Positions 17,999 through 25,767 of a stretch of 64,000 bases of DNA are shown piece by piece. Source of the DNA: an uncultured bacterium. Its GTDB lineage: Bacteria; Bacteroidota; Bacteroidia; Bacteroidales; Bacteroidaceae. The notes beneath the pieces are model-generated. The model was not told where the DNA came from. It ran no database searches and worked only from the letters and a program-made list of their open reading frames with translations. The DNA lies in the NCBI GenBank assembly GCA_905215345.1, contig CAJMPR010000015.1:1-64000 (forward strand), in the 5' to 3' direction. Made by a program: the position numbers and the translations under genes. The first letter of the stretch is position 1. Each line of letters starts with the position of its first letter.

Positions 17999-18006
17999 CA
18001 AAGATA
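17999..18006 (-). promoter_or_regulatory. -7 box for the envelope operon
   Basis: The minus strand reads TATCTTTG, exact TAnnTTTG, about 107 nt upstream of the lipoprotein start, giving a leader of roughly 100 nt. Confidence 0.5.
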
Positions 18007-18106
18007 TGAAATTTCTTTAGTTGCATAGTGAAAATGCTAAAAAAATATAATGCCATTGTTTCATCATTAGTCTCCCCGCTTCATAACGCCTTCCTAAGGG
18101 GGAGAT

Positions 18107-18164
18107 AATGGGTTAGGGACTGAAACCCATTGAGTCAGGGAGTGAATGGGTTTCAGTCCCTAAC
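18107..18164. repeat. Large perfect inverted repeat with a competing stem
   Basis: Arms of 20 nt at 18112-18131 and 18145-18164 are perfectly complementary around a 13-nt loop. The left arm can instead pair with its own 5' neighbour: AATGGGTT (18107-18114) with AACCCATT (18124-18131). A smaller GC stem (CTCCCC at 18072-18077, GGGGAG nearby at 18099-18104) flanks it. The structure lies in the 437-nt divergent gap (17893-18329) between the lipoprotein and the GNAT-DUF3440-ParB cassette. It lacks a U-run, so it does not look like a simple terminator. Apart from the two -7 boxes, the rest of the gap shows nothing I recognise. Confidence 0.75.
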
Positions 18165-18288
18165 TGAATCGGGTTTGCTCGACAATGGATTATAAATTCA
18201 ATGTAAGTCGGGGTATAAACGTCATCTTAATTTGTTATTTTATTCTTAAAACTCTTTAAAACATATTTATATGGTGGGGTATAATACT

Positions 18289-18296
18289 TATCTTTG
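18289..18296 (+). promoter_or_regulatory. -7 box for the GNAT-DUF3440-ParB cassette
   Basis: TATCTTTG, exact TAnnTTTG, 33 nt upstream of ATG 18330. The upstream -33 region is AT-rich without a TTG, which may mean an activator is needed. Confidence 0.5.
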
Positions 18297-18329
18297 AACA
18301 TCTGAAAAAAATAAACTAATAACTGGACA

Positions 18330-18725
18330 ATGACACAAATAATACAATTACAAGGAACTGACAAAAGACTTTATGAACTTGTAGCGCCTTTGGTGATGAA
18401 TCCTGAAGTGTTGAAACAAAATTTTAATTATCCTTTTCGCACATCGGAAAATTTTGTTTGGTTTATAGCGTTAGATAAGAGAAAGGTTATTGGTTTTATA
18501 CCGGTAGAACATAAAAGGAAAGAGTTTATTATCAATAACTATTATATAGAAGGCAATAATGTCGATACTTTAAAATTATTAGTAGAAAAAATTATTTCCG
18601 AAACAGATGAAGATATGGATTTAACTTCGGTTGCTTTTATGGAGCATTGCTCTTTGTTCAAAGAACTGGGGTTTTCAGAAGAGAAGGTGTGGACTCGCTA
18701 TGTGAAAATGAAAAAAGACAGATGA
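18330..18725 (+). CDS. Small GNAT-like protein, first gene of DUF3440 cassette
   Basis: 131 residues. The pattern FVWFIALDKRKVIGFIPVEHKRKEFIINNYYI resembles beta strands 2-4 of a GNAT acyltransferase, and the end LFKELGFSEEKVWTRYVKMKK matches the usual final strand-helix-strand, where GNATs often read F..LGF. The acetyl-CoA pyrophosphate loop (Q/RxxGxG/A) is not obvious, so it may be a divergent or inactive member. The stop codon overlaps the start of the DUF3440 gene by 4 nt, indicating tight translational coupling and a shared job. Its codon usage looks AT-richer by eye than that of the flanking housekeeping genes. Confidence 0.6.
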   Translation: MTQIIQLQGTDKRLYELVAPLVMNPEVLKQNFNYPFRTSENFVWFIALDKRKVIGFIPVEHKRKEFIINNYYIEGNNVDTLKLLVEKIISETDEDMDLTSVAFMEHCSLFKELGFSEEKVWTRYVKMKKDR

Positions 18726-20017
18726 CTATGATTCAATCCAAAAATGTATACGAACTTGCGCAAGAACGTTTGGAATTAATCTTTAAAGAGTTCGATACTA
18801 TATGTGTGTCTTTTTCGGGAGGCAAGGATAGTGGAGTATTATTGAACCTGTGCATTGATTATATCCGGCGGAATAATTTGAAACGGAAATTGTGCGTATT
18901 CCATATGGATTATGAAATACAATATACTGTAACCATCGATTATGTCGACCGTATTCTTAAAGCAAACCAGGACATAATGGAAGTTTACCGGGTATGTGTT
19001 CCTTTCAAGGTAACTACTTGTACTTCCATGTATCAAAGTTTTTGGCGTCCGTGGGATGAAGAAGCAAAAGATATATGGGTACGCCAAATGCCGAAAAAGT
19101 GCTATACTAAAGAATCTTTCGCTTTCTATACAGAAAATATGTGGGATTATGAATTTCAGATGCACTTTGCCAAATGGTTGCATTTGCGGAAAGATGCTGT
19201 AAGAACTTGTTTCCTTATCGGGATTCGTACTCAGGAAAGTTTCAATCGTTGGCGAAGTATTCACTTGAACAGGAAGTATCAGATGTATCATAATTATCGC
19301 TGGACTTCCAAGATTGGTAATGATATTTATAATGCTTATCCTATTTTCGATTGGAAGACAACAGATATCTGGACTGCTAACGGAAAGTTCGGTTTTGACT
19401 ATAACCATTTGTATGACTTGTATTATAAAGCAGGCGTTAATATAGAACGTCAGAGGGTGGCCAGTCCATTTCTTTGCGAAGCGCAGGAAAGTCTGTCACT
19501 CTATAAAGTAATCGACCCGAATACTTGGGGAAAGATGATAGGACGGGTTAATGGTGTAAACTTTACCGGTATATATGGAGGTACTCATGCTATGGGATGG
19601 CAGAGTGTACGTTTACCGAAAGGATATAACTGGAAGAGCTTTATGCAATTCCTGCTTTCCACTTTGCCTGAAGAAACCCGGCGTAATTACTTGAAAAAAT
19701 TAACTGTCAGTATTGAATTTTGGCGAACAAAGGGTGGATGTCTCGGTGAAGATACAATCAAGAAGCTGACGGATGCGGGTATTCCTATCGAGGTGGTGAA
19801 CTATACGAATTATAAGACCAATAAGAAGCCCGTCCGCATGGATTATCTGGATGATATCGATATAGCGGAATTCAGGGAAATTCCTACTTATAAACGCGTG
19901 TGCATCTGTATTCTGAAGAATGATCATGCCTGTAAGTATATGGGCTTTGCGCTCACTAAAGAGGAGATATACAAACGAGATAAGATTATGGAACAATTCA
20001 AAAATATGATGTTATGA
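18722..20017 (+). CDS. DUF3440 PAPS-reductase/PP-loop protein (IbrA/YbdN-like)
   Basis: 431 residues from the ATG at 18722, which overlaps the previous stop as ATGA; the frame extends further upstream, but this start is clearly coupled. SFSGGKDSG at residues 30-38 is the ATP-pyrophosphatase PP-loop of the PAPS-reductase/DndC/CysH superfamily. FLIGIRTQESFNRWRS and DWKTTDIWTANGKFGFDYNHLYDLYY are further family motifs. The C-terminal DUF3440 region carries several cysteines (CICILKNDHACKY). Such enzymes adenylate a substrate, often to install sulfur. The closest named relatives are E. coli IbrA and YbdN, which always pair with a ParB-like protein, as here; their chemistry is not established to my knowledge. 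Confidence 0.85.
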   Translation: MTMIQSKNVYELAQERLELIFKEFDTICVSFSGGKDSGVLLNLCIDYIRRNNLKRKLCVFHMDYEIQYTVTIDYVDRILKANQDIMEVYRVCVPFKVTTCTSMYQSFWRPWDEEAKDIWVRQMPKKCYTKESFAFYTENMWDYEFQMHFAKWLHLRKDAVRTCFLIGIRTQESFNRWRSIHLNRKYQMYHNYRWTSKIGNDIYNAYPIFDWKTTDIWTANGKFGFDYNHLYDLYYKAGVNIERQRVASPFLCEAQESLSLYKVIDPNTWGKMIGRVNGVNFTGIYGGTHAMGWQSVRLPKGYNWKSFMQFLLSTLPEETRRNYLKKLTVSIEFWRTKGGCLGEDTIKKLTDAGIPIEVVNYTNYKTNKKPVRMDYLDDIDIAEFREIPTYKRVCICILKNDHACKYMGFALTKEEIYKRDKIMEQFKNMML

Positions 20018-20541
20018 GTACAGATAAAAGTCCGGTATATAATGTAAAGGCCGTTCCTGTAGAGAAAATTCAAGCTAATGATTATAATCCCAATGTGGTT
20101 GCACCACCTGAAATGAAATTGTTGGAGTTATCTATTTGGGAAGATGGATTTACCATGCCTTGCGTTTGTTATTATGATGAACAAACTGATGAATATATTA
20201 TAGTAGATGGTTATCACCGTTATCAGGTGTTGAAAACATCCAAACGGATTTATCAGCGTGAAAACGGTTTATTGCCTGTTGTTGTAATCGATAAAGAATT
20301 GTCTAACCGTATGGCCTCGACTATTCGCCATAATCGTGCACGTGGAAGCCATAATATAGAACTTATGTGTAACATCGTAGCCGAGTTGGATCGCTCCGGT
20401 ATGTCCGACCAATGGATTATGAAAAATATAGGAATGGATCGTGACGAACTACTTCGTTTGAAGCAAATTTCGGGCTTGGCAGACCTGTTTGCGAACAAAG
20501 ATTTCAGTATTCCGGATAATAAGCAGGAATATATTCCTTAA
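20014..20541 (+). CDS. ParB/sulfiredoxin-fold protein (IbrB/YbdM-like)
   Basis: 175 residues. Near residue 10 is PVEKIQANDYNPN, followed by IIVDGYHRYQVL (the GxHRx nucleotide-binding loop of ParB/Srx proteins) and MASTIRHNRARGSHN, a second conserved ParB element. A helical region (ELMCNIVAELDRSGMSDQWIMKNIGMDRDEL) resembles the ParB HTH. ParB-fold proteins bind nucleotides and sometimes DNA; the partner IbrB in E. coli acts with IbrA to alter gene expression. The ATGA overlap with the DUF3440 gene shows the two are made together. It is not a chromosome-partition ParB: there is no parA and it is short. Confidence 0.85.
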   Translation: MSTDKSPVYNVKAVPVEKIQANDYNPNVVAPPEMKLLELSIWEDGFTMPCVCYYDEQTDEYIIVDGYHRYQVLKTSKRIYQRENGLLPVVVIDKELSNRMASTIRHNRARGSHNIELMCNIVAELDRSGMSDQWIMKNIGMDRDELLRLKQISGLADLFANKDFSIPDNKQEYIP

Positions 20542-20566
20542 CAATAAAAATAATTCTTTTGCAAAC

Positions 20567-20597
20567 TTGCATATTTTAACCAAATCGCCTACATTTG
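20567..20597 (+). promoter_or_regulatory. Promoter for UDP-glucuronate decarboxylase
   Basis: TTG (20567-20569), 20 nt, TACATTTG (20590-20597): both boxes at the expected Bacteroidetes spacing, about 60 nt before ATG 20656. It separates this gene from the preceding DUF3440 cassette. Confidence 0.7.
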
Positions 20598-20655
20598 TCA
20601 GCACATAAACAAAACAAAAGAGTTTTATCGTTTTTGGACAGTAGAAAATAGTTGC

Positions 20656-21591
20656 ATGAAGAAAATTTTGGTTAGCGGAGGTGCTGGCTTCATTGGCTCT
20701 CATCTATGTACGCGGTTGATTAATGACGGGCACAAAGTAATATGCTTGGATAATCTTTTCACCGGTTCAAAGGAGAATTTGGCTCACCTTGAGGGGAATC
20801 CTCATTTTGAATTTGTACAGCATGATGTAGAGTTTCCCTATGAAGCTGAAGTGGATGAGATATATAATTTGGCATGTCCTGCTTCTCCAATTCATTATCA
20901 ACATGATGCTATTAAAACAATAAAGACCTCCGTATTGGGGGCTATTAATATGCTGGGGCTGGCAAAAAAGGCAAAAGCGAAAATATTGCAGGCTTCGACC
21001 AGTGAAGTTTATGGTGACCCTATAGTGCATCCTCAGGTAGAAAGTTATTGGGGGAATGTAAATCCGGTAGGAATTCGTTCTTGTTATGATGAAGGGAAAC
21101 GTTGCGCTGAGACGCTTTTTATGGATTATCACCGTCAAAACGGTATACGGATTAAAATAATACGTATCTTTAACACGTATGGTCCTTGTATGCTGGCGCA
21201 CGACGGACGAGTGGTATCCAATTTTGTGGTTCAGGCCTTAAAGGATGAAGATATTACGATTTATGGTTCAGGTAACCAGACCCGTAGTTTTCAGTATGTG
21301 GATGATTTGATAGAAGGAATGGTGAGAATGATGGATACGGAAGACGAATTTATCGGTCCGGTAAATCTGGGTAATCCGCATGAGTTCTCTATTCTTGACT
21401 TGGCCGAGAAGGTTATTAAGTTGACTGACTCCAAGTCAAGATTGATTTTCAAACCATTGCCGCATGATGATCCAAAACAACGTCAACCGGATATAACGCT
21501 GGCAAAGAGTAAATTGGGATGGCAGCCTACTATTGAATTAGAGGAAGGCTTGTGTCATATAATAGAGTATTTTAGAAATAATCGTTCTTGA
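20656..21591 (+). CDS. UDP-glucuronic acid decarboxylase (UDP-xylose synthase)
   Basis: 311 residues, extended SDR fold. GGAGFIGSH at 8-16 is the NAD-binding Rossmann loop, and Tyr144-xxx-Lys148 in SCYDEGKRCAETL is the catalytic pair. RIFNTYGPCMLAHDGRVVSNF and GSGNQTRSFQYVDDLIEGM are UXS signatures. The enzyme converts UDP-glucuronate to UDP-xylose in the cytoplasm, for capsule or other surface glycans. It has its own promoter (20567-20597). A REC-histidine kinase gene follows 35 nt later and may be co-transcribed. Confidence 0.93.
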   Translation: MKKILVSGGAGFIGSHLCTRLINDGHKVICLDNLFTGSKENLAHLEGNPHFEFVQHDVEFPYEAEVDEIYNLACPASPIHYQHDAIKTIKTSVLGAINMLGLAKKAKAKILQASTSEVYGDPIVHPQVESYWGNVNPVGIRSCYDEGKRCAETLFMDYHRQNGIRIKIIRIFNTYGPCMLAHDGRVVSNFVVQALKDEDITIYGSGNQTRSFQYVDDLIEGMVRMMDTEDEFIGPVNLGNPHEFSILDLAEKVIKLTDSKSRLIFKPLPHDDPKQRQPDITLAKSKLGWQPTIELEEGLCHIIEYFRNNRS

Positions 21592-21626
21592 TCAATATTG
21601 ATAAAGGGATAAAATTATATAAAAAG

Positions 21627-22754
21627 ATGAATATGGAAATAAATCCTTCCGAGTACAAAATCCTCATCGTAGATGATGTGATGTCAAACGTTTTGTTGTT
21701 GAAGGTACTCTTGACAAATGAGAAATTTGCAATTGCGACAGCAAGCAATGGGCAACAAGCTTTGGAGCAGGTGGATAAGGAACACCCTGATTTGGTCTTG
21801 CTGGACGTAATGATGCCGGACCTGAGCGGATTTGAAGTTGCACAGCGTCTGAAGGCTAATCCTAATACGGCTGATATTCCAATCATCTTTCTTACAGCGC
21901 TGAATAGCACCACAGATATCGTAAAAGGTTTCCAAGTGGGTGCTAATGATTTTATCTCCAAGCCTTTCAATAAAGAAGAACTGATAATCCGTGTATCCCA
22001 TCAGATATCATTGGTTGCTGCCAAACGTCTTATTTTGAAGAAGACGGAAGAATTGCAACGTACCATTGCCGGTCGCGATAAATTATATTCGGTTATTGCC
22101 CATGACTTGCGTTCTCCGATGGGGTCTATCAAGATGGTGCTGAATATGCTCATTTTGAACTTACCGGCTGAGAAGATCGGGGATGAAATGTATGAGTTGC
22201 TTACAATGGCGAATCAGACAACAGAGGATGTATTCTCATTGTTGGATAACTTATTGAAATGGACCAAAAGCCAGATTGGTAATTTGAATGTAGTATATCA
22301 GGATATTGATGTGGTGGAAGTTGTGGATAGTGTGATTGATGTATTCAATATGGTAGCCGGTTTGAAGAAGATTAAGATACGTGAAGAAAAACCGGACAAA
22401 TTACCTGTGAGTGCTGATATTGATATGTTGAAGACTGTTGTCCGTAATTTGATAAGCAATGCCATCAAGTTTAGCAATGAAGGTTCCGAAGTTTTGGTAA
22501 AAGTAGAGGAACAGGATGGCATGGTAGTGGTTAGTGTGCAAGATCATGGTTGTGGCATTGATGAGGAAGGGCAAAAGAAATTGCTGCACACAGATACACA
22601 CTTCAGCACATTCGGTACGAACAATGAAGAAGGTTCAGGATTGGGACTGTTGTTATGCCAGGATTTCGTAATGAAGAATGGCGGTAAACTATGGTTTGCT
22701 TCGAAGAAAGGCGAAGGTTCTACATTCTATTTCTCTATACCGTTGAAAAAGTAA
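21627..22754 (+). CDS. REC-HisKA-HATPase hybrid without sensor domain
   Basis: 375 residues from ATG 21627. A TTG overlapping the UXS stop at 21588 also opens the frame, but the ATG start leads directly into the REC domain. The receiver (about 10-130) shows YKILIVDDV, DLVLLDVMMPDLSG with the phosphoacceptor Asp, and FISKPF. A coiled linker leads to HisKA (YSVIAHDLRSPMGSIK) and HATPase (NLISNAIKFSNEG, GSGLGLLLCQDF). There is no membrane or PAS sensor, so its input is probably phosphorylation of the REC domain by another kinase, or protein contact. No output DNA-binding domain is encoded nearby. Confidence 0.9.
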   Translation: MNMEINPSEYKILIVDDVMSNVLLLKVLLTNEKFAIATASNGQQALEQVDKEHPDLVLLDVMMPDLSGFEVAQRLKANPNTADIPIIFLTALNSTTDIVKGFQVGANDFISKPFNKEELIIRVSHQISLVAAKRLILKKTEELQRTIAGRDKLYSVIAHDLRSPMGSIKMVLNMLILNLPAEKIGDEMYELLTMANQTTEDVFSLLDNLLKWTKSQIGNLNVVYQDIDVVEVVDSVIDVFNMVAGLKKIKIREEKPDKLPVSADIDMLKTVVRNLISNAIKFSNEGSEVLVKVEEQDGMVVVSVQDHGCGIDEEGQKKLLHTDTHFSTFGTNNEEGSGLGLLLCQDFVMKNGGKLWFASKKGEGSTFYFSIPLKK

Positions 22755-22770
22755 TGTTCATTAATAAAAA

Positions 22771-22856
22771 AACAGATGATGTATTTAGTGAAAACGCATC
22801 ATCTGTTTACAGTAAACAGACCATTTGTTTCAAGCAAACAAGTGGTCTGTTTTTTT
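22771..22856 (+). terminator. Double-hairpin terminator
   Basis: First hairpin: AACAGATGATG (22771-22781) with CATCATCTGTT (22797-22807). Second: AAACAGACCATTTGTT (22814-22829) with a right arm ending GGTCTGTTT near 22852, followed by a T-run. It lies after the kinase gene and abuts the stop of addB, so it may serve both. It shares sequence with the double hairpin at 36424-36513. Confidence 0.85.
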
Positions 22857-25767
22857 ATCTTTTACATAGACTTTTGAAATCGCAATATTCACACTTCTTC
22901 GTATCTACCGTTTGAGTAAAGCTTTCTTTCGGATTGAATATTTCCTGCAAAAGATTGAGTAACCGTTCACGGAAGTCGTCTTCATAAAGGGCAAAGTTAT
23001 TGACAGATACTTTGGGTTGTCGTGGTGCACCCATCTCAATAACGGGCGAATAGCTCTCGGATGCTGCTCTATGTATATAGAGTAAGGAGGGAGCTACCTT
23101 CAAGGACTGATTATGACACATGATAGCGGCATACAGGAAAGTTTGGAAAATATAACTTGGACGGCTATCGGAGGGAATAAACAATTGCTCTATATTTTCT
23201 GGTGTTTTGGGAGTTCCTCCGGTTTTATAATCGACGATACGCAGTGTGTCATTTTTTCTATCCAAGCGGTCTATGGTTCCTCCGATGTTTAGAAGTAACT
23301 TACCCAGCGGGGTCTCTATCTCTAACGTCTCGGTAACCTTTTGTTCCATACCTTCCATGAAGAAAGGGGCGTATTGCAGGTCATTACGTAGCAATTGTCT
23401 CAGATAGGAGACGATGACTTTGGAGTGAATGAGTTGTGTACCGTTATATTCAGGTTGCTCATAGGCCTGTACATGGAAGAACTCATCCTTGAATGCATTG
23501 TCTACATAGGTTTGCAACCTTACTTCATTTTTTAGGATTTTTTCCAAGTCTTCTTTACCAATCTCTTTTCCATTGGCGGTGAGGTCTTGATATACCAATT
23601 CGGCAGAGCGATGGAAGATGGTTCCGAATAAAGCCGAATCTATTTCCGCACTGACTTCGTCGGGAGCTTTCAATCGGGCGACATATCGGTAATAGAATTT
23701 TAGCCGACAATCCAGATAAGCATTGAGTGCCGAAGGTGAGAACAAGGCATGGGGATGTCGCCGGATATCATAGGCGTCGTACATCCACTGTAACACTTTT
23801 CCGGTCTTTTTTATTTCAATCTGCCGGCTATGTTGTGGAGACTGTCCGGCTTCCAGATATTCACGTGTGATATCATGCGGTGACTCTACGAGAAACTGAA
23901 GCATGAAACGTGACATTTCGCCCCGATTCAGCCCGTCGGATGCCGTGTTATACACTAAAGTAATATTCTCCGCCCGTTGAATCAGACGGTAGAAATAGTA
24001 GGCATATACCGAATTTTTGTGTTCAATGGTGGTCATTCCGAATGCCTTGCGCAGGTTATAAGGAATAAAAGACGAATCTCCGCCACTTTTGGGAAGTTGC
24101 CCTTCGTTGAGAGAAAGCATAATGAGATTACGGAAATCAAGATTACGGGTTTCCAATACTCCCATCACCTGCATGCCGATAGCCGGTTCACCGTGGAACG
24201 GGATATTGGTAGATGTAAGCAGACGGCTTAACAAACGTTTAAAAGTATCTACCTTTAGGTTAAGTCCGTCAGTTTCAATCAAGTTCAGCAGACGATTGAT
24301 AAGTGTGTAACTTTTGAACAAGGATTCCCGGTAGAGTTGATTGAAAATATCTTCTTCATCTTTCTCCTGACGGTATATGATGGCAACTTCACGTAACTGC
24401 TCGGTAAGATAACGGCAAAGTGTCGCGATGTTATTCTGTGGAGTAAATATCTGTTCGAGAAAAGCATCCTTTTTAAGTTCTGAGGGTAGGGGATAAAAAC
24501 GATTATCTTTCGTGAGTTGCTTTTCCAATTCTTCGGCGACTGAAGAAAGTTGCCGCGTATAAGGGTGTTTCAATACCGGAAGTACGGTTTCATAAGTATA
24601 TCGTCCGGTATCGGTACGGAAGCCGATGGTTTGTAACTCCATAAGGGCATTGATATAACTGTATATGGGAGTTTGTGCCAACGGGAACCCCATTGTTATA
24701 TTGACATTCTTCACATCCGAAGGGATGGAATGTAGCACAGGCAGTAACAAGGCTTCGTTACATAGAACAATGGCGTTTTCTTTTTCCTGCACTGTTTTTT
24801 CTTTTCCCTCAGACGTTTGTATCTTCTTATTTGTAATTTCCCTTATCCACTCCGGTAGAAAACGCGCCTGTGCGTTCTCAGTAGGTGCAGAGATAAAACG
24901 CACTTGCTTGGGATTGCGCAACACATTGAAAGCTGTTTCGGGAAGTTGATTCGGAAAGAGTTTTAGGTTACGGAGGATAAATTCACCGGCTTCATGAGTA
25001 TAAGGCGGCTGCTGTTCGCGGGGCAGGCGGGTATAAAACACATCATAATCCCAGTAGAACATTGCTTTACCGGCATCTTGCAATAATTTAAAGAACTGAG
25101 TCTCTACCTTATTTAATACGTTAAACCCTACGAATACATAACGCTCATAACGCAGTTGGTCGGTATTGAGTTGCTCAATCACCTGGCGATACATTATACC
25201 TTCGTAGGCAATGCCGAGGCTGGAGAGGTTTGCTTGATATTTTCTGTAAATATCTCCCAGCTTATCCCACAATGAAATGAATTTCTCTTTCAGTTGCGTA
25301 CGTTTTTCAATGGAAAAGTTCTGGAAGAACTGCTGTATGGCTTCTTCCTGTTCTTTGTCGAGAAAGTCATAGTCATCCATTATGTTCTTTAAATCCTGCA
25401 GATTGGAGAACAGCTTGTCAGCATCTACGAGATTCTTGTCTACATCATCAAAGTCGCTGATAAGCATTTCTCCCCAGAAGTAGAAATCATCCAACGTTTC
25501 TTCACTGTGGGTCTCTTCACGGAATACTTTATAAAGTTCACAAACCAAACGGATAGGGTCGCCCGGCTTCAAAGAGGAAAGTTGACGGAACAGTTCACTG
25601 ATATTTACGTAAGCAGGCGACCAAAGCGGGCGTTCGCTTTCTGCTGCCAAATATTCATTAAAGAACAAACTGGCGCGTTTGTTAGGAAAAACGATAGCAG
25701 TACGTGACAAATCGTCTCCTATTTTAGAATAAAGGTCTTTGGCGACCAGTTGAAGGAATGTTTTCAT
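22855..25767 (-). CDS. addB: AddB-like helicase-nuclease subunit (PD-(D/E)XK)
   Basis: 970 residues. The N-terminal ~600 are a UvrD-like but degenerate helicase region (TAIVFPNKRASLFFNEYL). The C-terminal third has a RecB-type nuclease: ALFGTIFHRSAELVYQDL, and GGTIDRLDRKNDTLRIVDYKTG with the catalytic Asp-(x)n-Asp-Tyr-Lys. One cysteine in LDCRLKFYYRYVA and three at the end (CEYCDFKSLC) would ligate a [4Fe-4S] cluster, as in AddB. With AddA it resects double-strand ends for RecA loading. Its ATG overlaps the addA stop region by 4 nt in the order addA then addB. It ends at the shared terminator. Confidence 0.9.
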   Translation of the reverse strand: MKTFLQLVAKDLYSKIGDDLSRTAIVFPNKRASLFFNEYLAAESERPLWSPAYVNISELFRQLSSLKPGDPIRLVCELYKVFREETHSEETLDDFYFWGEMLISDFDDVDKNLVDADKLFSNLQDLKNIMDDYDFLDKEQEEAIQQFFQNFSIEKRTQLKEKFISLWDKLGDIYRKYQANLSSLGIAYEGIMYRQVIEQLNTDQLRYERYVFVGFNVLNKVETQFFKLLQDAGKAMFYWDYDVFYTRLPREQQPPYTHEAGEFILRNLKLFPNQLPETAFNVLRNPKQVRFISAPTENAQARFLPEWIREITNKKIQTSEGKEKTVQEKENAIVLCNEALLLPVLHSIPSDVKNVNITMGFPLAQTPIYSYINALMELQTIGFRTDTGRYTYETVLPVLKHPYTRQLSSVAEELEKQLTKDNRFYPLPSELKKDAFLEQIFTPQNNIATLCRYLTEQLREVAIIYRQEKDEEDIFNQLYRESLFKSYTLINRLLNLIETDGLNLKVDTFKRLLSRLLTSTNIPFHGEPAIGMQVMGVLETRNLDFRNLIMLSLNEGQLPKSGGDSSFIPYNLRKAFGMTTIEHKNSVYAYYFYRLIQRAENITLVYNTASDGLNRGEMSRFMLQFLVESPHDITREYLEAGQSPQHSRQIEIKKTGKVLQWMYDAYDIRRHPHALFSPSALNAYLDCRLKFYYRYVARLKAPDEVSAEIDSALFGTIFHRSAELVYQDLTANGKEIGKEDLEKILKNEVRLQTYVDNAFKDEFFHVQAYEQPEYNGTQLIHSKVIVSYLRQLLRNDLQYAPFFMEGMEQKVTETLEIETPLGKLLLNIGGTIDRLDRKNDTLRIVDYKTGGTPKTPENIEQLFIPSDSRPSYIFQTFLYAAIMCHNQSLKVAPSLLYIHRAASESYSPVIEMGAPRQPKVSVNNFALYEDDFRERLLNLLQEIFNPKESFTQTVDTKKCEYCDFKSLCKR

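Noticed and set aside
18647..18721. Upstream extension of the DUF3440 frame
   Set aside because: No family similarity before the ATG at 18722, which overlaps the previous stop as ATGA.
20014..20541. ParB-fold gene considered as chromosome or plasmid partition gene
   Set aside because: Too short, no parA or parS-like site, and coupled to a DUF3440 gene as in IbrAB.
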